NCBI GenBank assembly: GCA_946699065.1
Contig: CAMPDV010002054.1
Coordinates: 1 to 64,000 of the forward strand
Direction: 5' to 3'
Length of the DNA: 64,000 bases
Origin: Loxodes magnus
Lineage: Eukaryota > Ciliophora > Karyorelictea > Loxodida > Loxodidae
This document shows, piece after piece, positions 26,060-36,500 of the stretch. The notes below the pieces were generated by a model, which was given only the letters and a program-made list of their open reading frames with translations, did not search any database and had not been told where the DNA came from. Within the stretch, counting starts at the first letter, position 1. Every line of letters begins with the position of its first letter. Both the position numbers and the translations under genes were made by a program.

Positions 26060-26455
26060 TTTAAAAAGTGAAGAAGTAAAGTAAGAAAAGAAGATAGAAT
26101 TTCAGTTTTAAGGAGTATGCTTTGAGAAGTAATAAGTATTTAGAAAAGTGAATAAGTAAAGTAAGAAAAGAAGATAGAATTTCAGTTTTAAGGAGTATGC
26201 TTTGAGAAGTAATAAGTATTTAGAAAAGTGAAGAAGTAAAGTAAGAAAAGAAGATAGAATTTAAGTTTTAAGGAGTATGCTTTGAGAAGTAATAAGTATT
26301 TTGAAAAGTGAATAAGTAAAGTAAGAAAAGAAGATAGAATTTCAGTTTTAAGGAGTATGCTTTGAGAAGTAATTAGTATTTTAAAAAGTGAAGAAGTAAA
26401 GTAAGAAAAGAAGATAGAATTTCAGTTTTAAGGAGTATGCTTTGAGAAGTAATAA
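26060..26455 (+). repeat. Short duplicated block with GAATTTAAG marker, copy 2
   Basis: Second copy of 21,740-22,135, with the marker at about 26,258. The two are the only GAATTTAAG monomers I noticed. Confidence 0.7.
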
Positions 26456-26499
26456 GTATTTTAAAAAGTGAATAAGTAAAGTAAGAAAAGAAGATAGAA

Positions 26500-28040
26500 T
26501 TTCAGTTTTAAGGAGTATGCTTTGAGAAGTAATAAGTATTTTAAAAAGTGAAGAAGTAAAGTAAGAAAAGAAGATAGAGTTTCAGTTTTAAGGAGTATGC
26601 TTTGAGAAGTAATAAGTATTTTAAAAAGTGAAGAAGTAAAGTAAGAAAAGAAGATAGAATTTCAGTTTTAAGGAGTATGCTTTGAGAAGTAATAAGTATT
26701 TTAAAAAGTGAATAAGTAAAGTAAGAAAAGAAGATAGAATTTCAGTTTAAAGGAGTATGCTTTGAGAAGTAATAAGTATTTTAAAAAGTGAAGAAGTAAA
26801 GTAAGAAAAGAAGATAGAATTTCAGTTTTAAGGAGTATGCTTTAGAAGTAATAAGTATTTTAAAAAGTGAAGAAGTAAAGTAAGAAAAGAAGATAGAATT
26901 TCAGTTTTAAGGAGTATGCTTTGAGAAGTAATAAGTATTTTGAAAAGTGAATAAGTAAAGTAAGAAAAGAAGATAGAATTTTAGTTTTAAGGAGTATGCT
27001 TTGAGAAGTAATAAGTATTTAGAAAAGTGAATAAGTAAAGTAAGAAAAGAAGATAGAATTTCAGTTTTAAGGAGTATGCTTTGAGAAGTAATAAGTATTT
27101 TAAAAAGTGAAGAAGTAAAGTAAGAAAAGAAGATAGAATTTCAGTTTTAAGGAGTATGCTTTGAGAATTAATAAGTATTTTAAAAAGTGAAGAAGTAAAG
27201 TAAGAAAAGAAGAAAGAATTTCAGTTTTAAGGAGTATGCTTTGAGAAGTAATAAGTATTTTAAAAAGTGAAGAAGTAAAGTAAGAAAAGAAGATAGAATT
27301 TCAGTTTTAAGGAGTATGCTTTGAGAAGTAATTAGTATTTTGAAAAGTGAATAGGTAAAGTAAGAAAAGAAGATAGAATTTCAGTTTTAAGGAGTATGCT
27401 TTGAGAAGTAATTAGTATTTAGAAAAGTGAATAAGTAAAGTAAGAAAAGAAGATAGAGTTTCAGTTTTAAGGAGTATGCTTTGAGAAGTAATAAGTATTT
27501 AGAAAAGTGAAGAAGTAAAGTAAGAAAAGAAGATAGAATTTCAGTTTTAAGGAGTATGCTTTGAGAAGTAATAAGTATTTTGAAAAGTGAAGAAGTAAAG
27601 TAAGAAAAGAAGATAGAATTTCAGTTTTAAGGAGTATGCTTTGAGAAGTAATAAGTATTTAGAAAAGTGAAGAAGTAAAGTAAGAAAAGAAGATAGAATT
27701 TCAGTTTTAAGGAGTATGCTTTGAGAAGTAATTAGTATTTTAAAAAGTGAAGAAGTAAAGTAAGAAAAGAAGATAGAATTTCAGTTTTAAGGAGTATGCT
27801 TTGAGAAGTAATAAGTATTTTAAAAAGTGAAGAAGTAAAGTAAGAAAAGAAGAAAGAATTTCAGTTTTAAGGAGTACGCTTTGAGAAGTAATAAGTATTT
27901 TGAAAAGTGAAGAAGTAAAGTAAGAAAAGAAGATAGAATTTCAGTTTTAAGGAGTATGCTTTGAGAAGTAATAAGTATTTAGAAAAGTGAATAAGTAAAG
28001 TAAGAAAAGAAGATAGAGTTTCAGTTTTAAGGAGTATGCT
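26500..28040 (+). repeat. 1.5 kb dispersed block, copy 1
   Basis: Marked by the GCTTTAGAAG deletion monomer at 26,841 and by the series GAAAGAATT followed by TACGC at about 27,851-27,890. A similar series occurs about 17.22 kb downstream, with offsets of 17,230 at the deletion monomer and 17,220 near 27,421. Copies differ by several substitutions and about one base of phase, so this is older or more rearranged than the other blocks. Confidence 0.65.
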
Positions 28041-28353
28041 TTGAGAAGTAATAAGTATTTAGAAAAGTGAATAAGTAAAGTAAGAAAAGAAGATAGAATT
28101 TCAGTTTTAAGGAGTATGCTTTGAGAATTAATAAGTATTTTGAAAAGTGAATAAGTAAAGTAAGAAAAGAAGATAGAATTTCAGTTTTAAGGAGTATGCT
28201 TTGAGAAGTAATAAGTATTTTGAAAAGTGAAGAAGTAAAGTAAGAAAAGAAGATAGAATTTTAGTTTTAAGGAGTATGCTTTGAGAAGTAATGAGTATTT
28301 TAAAAAGTGAAGAAGTAAAGTAAGAAAAGAAGATAGAATTTCAGTTTTAAGGA

Positions 28354-29075
28354 GTATGCTTTGAGAAGTAATTAGTATTTTAAAAAGTGAAGAAGTAAAG
28401 TAAGAAAAGAAGATAGAATTTCAGTTTTAAGGAGTATGCTTTGAGAAGTAATAAGTATTTAGAAAAGTGAAGAAGTAAAGTAAGAAAAGAAGATAGAATT
28501 TCAGTTTTAAGGAGTATGCTTTGAGAATTAATAAGTATTTTAAAAAGTGAAGAAGTAAAGTAAGAAAAGAAGATAGAATTTCAGTTTTAAGGAGTACGCT
28601 TTGAGAAGTAATAAGTATTTTGAAAAGTGAATAGGTAAAGTAAGAAAAGAAGATAGAATTTCAGTTTTAAGGAGTATGCTTTGAGAAGTAATAAGTATTT
28701 TAAAAAGTGAAGAAGTAAAGTAAGAAAAGAAGATAGAATTTCAGTTTTAAGGAGTATGCTTTGAGAAGTAATAAGTATTTTAAAAAGTGAATAGGTAAAG
28801 TAAGAAAAGAAGATATAATTTCAGTTTTAAGGAGTATGCTTTGAGAAGTAATAAGTATTTAGAAAAGTGAATAAGTAAAGTAAGAAAAGAAGATAGAATT
28901 TCAGTTTAAAGGAGTATGCTTTGAGAAGTAAAAAGTATTTAGAAAAGTGAAGAAGTAAAGTAAGAAAAGAAGATAGAATTTCAGTTTTAAGGAGTATGCT
29001 TTGAGAAGTAATAAGTATTTAGAAAAGTGAATAAGTAAAGTAAGAAAAGAAGATAGAATTTCAGTTTTAAGGAGT
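28354..29075 (+). repeat. 720-bp duplicated block with GATATAAT marker, copy 2
   Basis: Second copy of 24,355-25,075. The offset is 3,999, not 4,000, because the 2-bp deletion at 26,841 and other small changes fall between them. Confidence 0.8.
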
Positions 29076-31564
29076 ATGCTTTGAGAATTAATAAGTATTT
29101 TGAAAAGTGAATAAGTAAAGTAAGAAAAGAAGATAGAATTTCAGTTTTAAGGAGTATGCTTTGAGAAGTAATAAGTATTTAGAAAAGTGAATAAGTAAAG
29201 TAAGAAAAGAAGATAGAATTTCAGTTTTAAGGAGTATGCTTTGAGAAGTAATAAGTATTTTAAAAAGTGAAGAAGTAAAGTAAGAAAAGAAGATAGAATT
29301 TCAGTTTTAAGGAGTATGCTTTGAGAATTAATAAGTATTTTAGAAAAGTGAATAAGTAAAGTAAGAAAAGAAGATAGAATTTCAGTTTTAAGGAGTATGC
29401 TTTGAGAAGTAATAAGTATTTTAAAAAGTGAAGAAGTAAAGTAAGAAAAGAAGATAGAATTTTAGTTTTAAGGAGTATGCTTTGAGAAGTAATAAGTATT
29501 TAGAAAAGTGAATAAGTAAAGTAAGAAAAGAAGATAGAATTTCAGTTTTAAGGAGTATGCTTTGAGAATTAATAAGTATTTTGAAAAGTGAATAAGTAAA
29601 GTAAGAAAAGAAGATAGAATTTCAGTTTTAAGGAGTATGCTTTGAGAAGTAATAAGTATTTTGAAAAGTGAAGAAGTAAAGTAAGAAAAGAAGATAGAAT
29701 TTCAGTTTTAAGGAGTATGCTTTGAGAAGTAATAAGTATTTTAAAAAGTGAAGAAGTAAAGTAAGAAAAGAAGATAGAATTTCAGTTTTAAGGAGTATGC
29801 TTTGAGAAGTAATTAGTATTTTGAAAAGTGAATAGGTAAAGTAAGAAAAGAAGATAGAATTTCAGTTTTAAGGAGTATGCTTTGAGAAGTAATAAGTATT
29901 TAGAAAAGTGAATAAGTAAAGTAAGAAAAGAAGATAGAATTTCAGTTTTAAGGAGTATGCTTTGAGAAGTAATAAGTATTTTAAAAAGTGAAGAAGTAAA
30001 GTAAGAAAAGAAGATAGAATTTCAGTTTTAAGGAGTATGCTTTGAGAAGTAATAAGTATTTAGAAAAGTGAATAAGTAAAGTAAGAAAAGAAGATAGAAT
30101 TTCAGTTTTAAGGAGTATGCTTTGAGAATTAATAAGTATTTTAAAAAGTGAAGAAGTAAAGTAAGAAAAGAAGATAGAGTTTCAGTTTAAAGGAGTATGC
30201 TTTGAGAAGTAAAAAGTATTTAGAAAAGTGAAGAAGTAAAGTAAGAAAAGAAGATAGAATTTCAGTTTTAAGGAGTATGCTTTGAGAAGTAATAAGTATT
30301 TAGAAAAGTGAATAAGTAAAGTAAGAAAAGAAGATAGAATTTCAGTTTTAAGGAGTATGCTTTGAGAAGTAATAAGTATTTTAAAAAGTGAAGAAGTAAA
30401 GTAAGAAAAGAAGATAGAATTTCAGTTTTAAGGAGTATGCTTTGAGAAGTAATAAGTATTTAGAAAAGTGAATAAGTAAAGTAAGAAAAGAAGATAGAAT
30501 TTCAGTTTTAAGGAGTATGCTTTGAGAAGTAATAAGTATTTTAAAAAGTGAAGAAGTAAAGTAAGAAAAGAAGATAGAATTTTAGTTTTAAGGAGTATGC
30601 TTTGAGAAGTAATAAGTATTTTGAAAAGTGAATAGGTAAAGTAAGAAAAGAAGATAGAATTTCAGTTTTAAGGAGTATGCTTTGAGAATTAATAAGTATT
30701 TTGAAAAGTGAATAAGTAAAGTAAGAAAAGAAGATAGAATTTCAGTTTTAAGGAGTATGCTTTGAGAAGTAATAAGTATTTTGAAAAGTGAAGAAGTAAA
30801 GTAAGAAAAGAAGATAGAATTTTAGTTTTAAGGAGTATGCTTTGAGAAGTAATAAGTATTTTAAAAAGTGAAGAAGTAAAGTAAGAAAAGAAGATAGAAT
30901 TTCAGTTTTAAGGAGTATGCTTTGAGAAGTAATAAGTATTTAGAAAAGTGAATAAGTAAAGTAAGAAAAGAAGATAGAATTTCAGTTTTAAGGAGTATGC
31001 TTTGAGAATTAATAAGTATTTTAAAAAGTGAAGAAGTAAAGTAAGAAAAGAAGATAGAGTTTCAGTTTTAAGGAGTATGCTTTGAGAAGTAATAAGTATT
31101 TAGAAAAGTGAATAAGTAAAGTAAGAAAAGAAGATAGAATTTCAGTTTTAAGGAGTATGCTTTGAGAAGTAATAAGTATTTTAAAAAGTGAAGAAGTAAA
31201 GTAAGAAAAGAAGATAGAATTTTAGTTTTAAGGAGTATGCTTTGAGAAGTAATAAGTATTTAGAAAAGTGAATAAGTAAAGTAAGAAAAGAAGATAGAAT
31301 TTCAGTTTTAAGGAGTATGCTTTGAGAATTAATAAGTATTTTAAAAAGTGAAGAAGTAAAGTAAGAAAAGAAGATAGAGTTTCAGTTTTAAGGAGTATGC
31401 TTTGAGAAGTAATAAGTATTTAGAAAAGTGAATAAGTAAAGTAAGAAAAGAAGATAGAATTTCAGTTTTAAGGAGTATGCTTTGAGAATTAATAAGTATT
31501 TTGAAAAGTGAATAAGTAAAGTAAGAAAAGAAGATAGAATTTCAGTTTTAAGGAGTATGCTTTG

Positions 31565-34556
31565 AGAAGTAATAAGTATTTAGAAAAGTGAATAAGTAAA
31601 GTAAGAAAAGAAGATAGAATTTCAGTTTTAAGGAGTATGCTTTGAGAAGTAATAAGTATTTTAAAAAGTGAATAGGTAAAGTAAGAAAAGAAGATAGAAT
31701 TTCAGTTTTAAGGAGTATGCTTTGAGAAGTAATAAGTATTTAGAAAAGTGAATAAGTAAAGTAAGAAAAGAAGATAGAATTTCAGTTTTAAGGAGTATGC
31801 TTTGAGAAGTAATAAGTATTCAGAAAAGTGAAGAAGTAAAGTAAGAAAAGAAGATAGAATTTCAGTTTTAAGGAGTATGCTTTGAGAAGTAATAAGTATT
31901 TAGAAAAGTGAATAAGTAAAGTAAGAAAAGAAGATAGAATTTCAGTTTTAAGGAGTATGCTTTGAGAAGTAATAAGTATTTTAAAAAGTGAAGAAGTAAA
32001 GTAAGAAAAGAAGATAGAATTTTAGTTTTAAGGAGTATGCTTTGAGAAGTAATTAGTATTTTAAAAAGTGAAGAAGTAAAGTAAGAAAAGAAGATAGAAT
32101 TTCAGTTTTAAGGAGTATGCTTTGAGAAGTAATAAGTATTTAGAAAAGTGAATAAGTAAAGTAAGAAAAGAAGATAGAATTTCAGTTTTAAGGAGTATGC
32201 TTTGAGAATTAATAAGTATTTTAAAAAGTGAAGAAGTAAAGTAAGAAAAGAAGATAGAGTTTCAGTTTTAAGGAGTATGCTTTGAGAAGTAATAAGTATT
32301 TAGAAAAGTGAATAAGTAAAGTAAGAAAAGAAGATAGAATTTCAGTTTTAAGGAGTATGCTTTGAGAAGTAATAAGTATTTTAAAAAGTGAAGAAGTAAA
32401 GTAAGAAAAGAAGATAGAATTTCAGTTTTAAGGAGTATGCTTTGAGAAGTAATAAGTATTTAGAAAAGTGAAGAAGTAAAGTAAGAAAAGAAGATAGAAT
32501 TTCAATTTTTGGGATTAAACTTTGAGTTGAAGAAGTAATAAGTATTTAGAAAAGTGAATAAGTAAAGTAAGAAAAGAAGATAGAATTTCAGTTTTAAGGA
32601 GTACGCTTTGAGAAGTAATAAGTATTTTAAAAAGTGAAGAAGTAAAGTAAGAAAAGAAGATAGAATTTCAGTTTTAAGGAGTATGCTTTGAGAAGTAATT
32701 AGTATTTTAAAAAGTGAAGAAGTAAAGTAAGAAAAGAAGATAGAATTTCAGTTTTAAGGAGTATGCTTTGAGAAGTAATAAGTATTTTAAAAAGTGAAGA
32801 AGTAAAGTAAGAAAAGAAGATAGAGTTTCAGTTTTAAGGAGTATGCTTTGAGAAGTAATAAGTATTTTAAAAAGTGAAGAAGTAAAGTAAGAAAAGAAGA
32901 TAGAATTTCAGTTTTAAGGAGTATGCTTTGAGAAGTAATAAGTATTTTAAAAAGTGAAGAAGTAAAGTAAGAAAAGAAGATAGAATTTCAGTTTTAAGGA
33001 GTATGCTTTGAGAATTAATAAGTATTTTAAAAAGTGAAGAAGTAAAGTAAGAAAAGAAGATAGAATTTCAGTTTTAAGGAGTATGCTTTGAGAAGTAATA
33101 AGTATTTTAAAAAGTGAAGAAGTAAAGTAAGAAAAGAAGATAGAATTTCAGTTTTAAGGAGTATGCTTTGAGAATTAATAAGTATTTTAAAAAGTGAAGA
33201 AGTAAAGTAAGAAAAGAAGATAGAATTTCAGTTTTAAGGAGTATGCTTTGAGAAGTAATAAGTATTTTGAAAAGTGAAGAAGTAAAGTAAGAAAAGAAGA
33301 TAGAATTTCAGTTTTAAGGAGTATGCTTTGAGAAGTAATTAGTATTTTGAAAAGTGAATAGGTAAAGTAAGAAAAGAAGATAGAATTTCAGTTTTAAGGA
33401 GTATGCTTTGAGAAGTAATAAGTATTTTGAAAAGTGAATAAGTAAAGTAAGAAAAGAAGATAGAATTTCAGTTTTAAGGAGTATGCTTTGAGAAGTAATA
33501 AGTATTTTGAAAAGTGAAGAAGTAAAGTAAGAAAAGAAGATAGAATTTCAGTTTTAAGGAGTATGCTTTGAGAAGTAATAAGTATTTAGAAAAGTGAATA
33601 AGTAAAGTAAGAAAAGAAGATAGAATTTCAGTTTAAAGGAGTATGCTTTGAGAAGTAAAAAGTATTTAGAAAAGTGAAGAAGTAAAGTAAGAAAAGAAGA
33701 TAGAATTTCAGTTTTAAGGAGTATGCTTTGAGAAGTAATAAGTATTTTAAAAAGTGAAGAAGTAAAGTAAGAAAAGAAGATAGAATTTCAGTTTTAAGGA
33801 GTATGCTTTGAGAAGTAATAAGTATTTTAAAAAGTGAAGAAGTAAAGTAAGAAAAGAAGATAGAATTTCAGTTTTAAGGAGTATGCTTTGAGAAGTAATA
33901 AGTATTTAGAAAAGTGAAGAAGTAAAGTAAGAAAAGAAGATAGAATTTCAGTTTTAAGGAGTATGCTTTGAGAATTAATAAGTATTTTAAAAAGTGAAGA
34001 AGTAAAGTAAGAAAAGAAGATAGAATTTCAGTTTTAAGGAGTATGCTTTGAGAAGTAATAAGTATTTAGAAAAGTGAATAAGTAAAGTAAGAAAAGAAGA
34101 TAGAATTTCAGTTTAAAGGAGTATGCTTTGAGAAGTAATAAGTATTTAGAAAAGTGAAGAAGTAAAGTAATAAAAGAAGATAGAATTTCAGATTTAAGGA
34201 GTATGCTTTTAGATGTAATAAGTATTTAGAAAAGTGAGGAAGTAAAGTAAGAAAAGAAGATAGAATTTCAGTTTAAAGGAGTATGCTTTGAGAATTAATG
34301 AGTATTTTAAAAAGTGAAGAAGTAAAGTAAGAAAAGAAGATAGAATTTCAGTTTTAAGGAGTATGCTTTGAGAAGTAATAAGTATTTTGAAAAGTGAAGA
34401 AGTAAAGTAAGAAAAGAAGATAGAATTTCAGTTTTAAGGAGTATGCTTTGAGAAGTAATAAGTATTTAGAAAAGTGAATAAGTAAAGTAAGAAAAGAAGA
34501 TAGAATTTCAGTTTAAAGGAGTATGCTTTGAGAAGTAATAAGTATTTAGAAAAGTG
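31565..34556 (+). repeat. 3 kb tandem duplication, copy 1
   Basis: Matches 34,771-37,778 at an offset of 3,206 bp, checked at the 79G monomer (31,661 to 34,867), at TATTCAG (31,821 to 35,027) and at variant C (32,503 to 35,709). After two small insertions in copy 2 the offset becomes 3,222, checked at the GTAATAAAAG monomer (34,171 to 37,393). Ends are approximate. Confidence 0.88.
32503..32542 (+). repeat. Variant C monomer segment (86 bp form), copy 1
   Basis: CAATTTTTGGGATTAAAC followed by TTTGAGTTGAAGAAGTAA replaces monomer positions 27-56, making the monomer 86 bp. This is the most divergent monomer type seen. All four copies have the same sequence, and each is followed two repeats later by a TACGC then TTTTAAAA monomer, so they share descent. 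Confidence 0.9.
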
Positions 34557-35708
34557 AATAAGTAAAGTAAGAAAAGAAGATAGAATTTCAGTTTTAAGGA
34601 GTATGCTTTGAGAAGTAATTAGTATTTAGAAAAGTGAAGAAGTAAAGTAAGAAAAGAAGATAGAATTTCAGTTTTAAGGAGTATGCTTTGAGAAGTAATA
34701 AGTATTTAGAAAAGTGAATAAGTAAAGTAAGAAAAGAAGATAGAATTTCAGTTTAAAGGAGTATGCTTTGAGAAGTAATAAGTATTTAGAAAAGTGAATA
34801 AGTAAAGTAAGAAAAGAAGATAGAATTTCAGTTTTAAGGAGTATGCTTTGAGAAGTAATAAGTATTTTAAAAAGTGAATAGGTAAAGTAAGAAAAGAAGA
34901 TAGAATTTCAGTTTTAAGGAGTATGCTTTGAGAAGTAATAAGTATTTAGAAAAGTGAATAAGTAAAGTAAGAAAAGAAGATAGAATTTCAGTTTTAAGGA
35001 GTATGCTTTGAGAAGTAATAAGTATTCAGAAAAGTGAAGAAGTAAAGTAAGAAAAGAAGATAGAATTTCAGTTTTAAGGAGTATGCTTTGAGAAGTAATA
35101 AGTATTTAGAAAAGTGAATAAGTAAAGTAAGAAAAGAAGATAGAATTTCAGTTTTAAGGAGTATGCTTTGAGAAGTAATAAGTATTTTAAAAAGTGAAGA
35201 AGTAAAGTAAGAAAAGAAGATAGAATTTTAGTTTTAAGGAGTATGCTTTGAGAAGTAATTAGTATTTTAAAAAGTGAAGAAGTAAAGTAAGAAAAGAAGA
35301 TAGAATTTCAGTTTTAAGGAGTATGCTTTGAGAAGTAATAAGTATTTAGAAAAGTGAATAAGTAAAGTAAGAAAAGAAGATAGAATTTCAGTTTTAAGGA
35401 GTATGCTTTGAGAATTAATAAGTATTTTAAAAAGTGAAGAAGTAAAGTAAGAAAAGAAGATAGAGTTTCAGTTTTAAGGAGTATGCTTTGAGAAGTAATA
35501 AGTATTTAGAAAAGTGAATAAGTAAAGTAAGAAAAGAAGATAGAATTTCAGTTTTAAGGAGTATGCTTTGAGAAGTAATAAGTATTTTAAAAAGTGAAGA
35601 AGTAAAGTAAGAAAAGAAGATAGAATTTCAGTTTTAAGGAGTATGCTTTGAGAAGTAATAAGTATTTAGAAAAGTGAAGAAGTAAAGTAAGAAAAGAAGA
35701 TAGAATTT

Positions 35709-35748
35709 CAATTTTTGGGATTAAACTTTGAGTTGAAGAAGTAATAAG
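35709..35748 (+). repeat. Variant C monomer segment, copy 2
   Basis: Same segment as at 32,503, 3,206 bp downstream, carried by the 3 kb tandem duplication. Confidence 0.9.
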
Positions 35749-36354
35749 TATTTAGAAAAGTGAATAAGTAAAGTAAGAAAAGAAGATAGAATTTCAGTTT
35801 TAAGGAGTACGCTTTGAGAAGTAATAAGTATTTTAAAAAGTGAAGAAGTAAAGTAAGAAAAGAAGATAGAATTTCAGTTTTAAGGAGTATGCTTTGAGAA
35901 GTAATTAGTATTTTAAAAAGTGAAGAAGTAAAGTAAGAAAAGAAGATAGAATTTCAGTTTTAAGGAGTATGCTTTGAGAAGTAATAAGTATTTTAAAAAG
36001 TGAAGAAGTAAAGTAAGAAAAGAAGATAGAGTTTCAGTTTTAAGGAGTATGCTTTGAGAAGTAATAAGTATTTTAAAAAGTGAAGAAGTAAAGTAAGAAA
36101 AGAAGATAGAATTTCAGTTTTAAGGAGTATGCTTTGAGAAGTAATAAGTATTTTAAAAAGTGAAGAAGTAAAGTAAGAAAAGAAGATAGAATTTCAGTTT
36201 TAAGGAGTATGCTTTGAGAATTAATAAGTATTTTAAAAAGTGAAGAAGTAAAGTAAGAAAAGAAGATAGAATTTCAGTTTTAAGGAGTATGCTTTGAGAA
36301 GTAATAAGTATTTTAAAAAGTGAAGAAGTAAAGTAAGAAAAGAAGATAGAATTT

Positions 36355-36500
36355 CAGTTTAAAGTAAGAAAAGAAGGAGTATGCTTTGAGAATTAATAAG
36401 TATTTTAAAAAGTGAAGAAGTAAAGTAAGAAAAGAAGATAGAATTTCAGTTTTAAGGAGTATGCTTTGAGAAGTAATAAGTATTTAATAAGAAAAGTGAA
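36355..36500 (+). repeat. Two monomers with internal insertions
   Basis: At about 36,361-36,376 the text AAAGTAAGAAAAGAAG, which is monomer positions 2-17, is inserted between CAGTTT and GAGTATGC. About 120 bp later TATTTAATAAGAAAAG occurs where TATTTTGAAAAG is expected, as if TAATAAG from 54-60 had been copied again. Both look like short template-switch or slippage events inside the monomer. The matching copy at about 33,150-33,280 lacks them. Confidence 0.75.

Larger units (their letters stand above)
15003..26840 (+). repeat. Satellite domain 3, about 148 monomers in exact 80-bp register
   Basis: From the last variant B monomer to the GCTTTAGAAG deletion at 26,841, the monomer phase does not shift: GTAAGAAAAG occurs at 15,121 and again at 26,801, 146 times 80 bp later. 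All differences are substitutions. Frequent haplotypes are 33A followed by AGTAAAAAG with AG at 66-67, AATTAG at 55-60, GTAGTATG (37T) after GAGTTT, and rare TATTCAG (18,861 and 20,701). From about 22.7 kb TACGC (42C) enters, and from about 23.2 kb AATAGGT (79G) enters. Partial block repeats are visible, such as 17.7-18.35 kb with 19.7-20.35 kb (offset 2,000), and 19.18-19.6 kb with 20.86-21.3 kb (offset 1,680). Confidence 0.85.
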
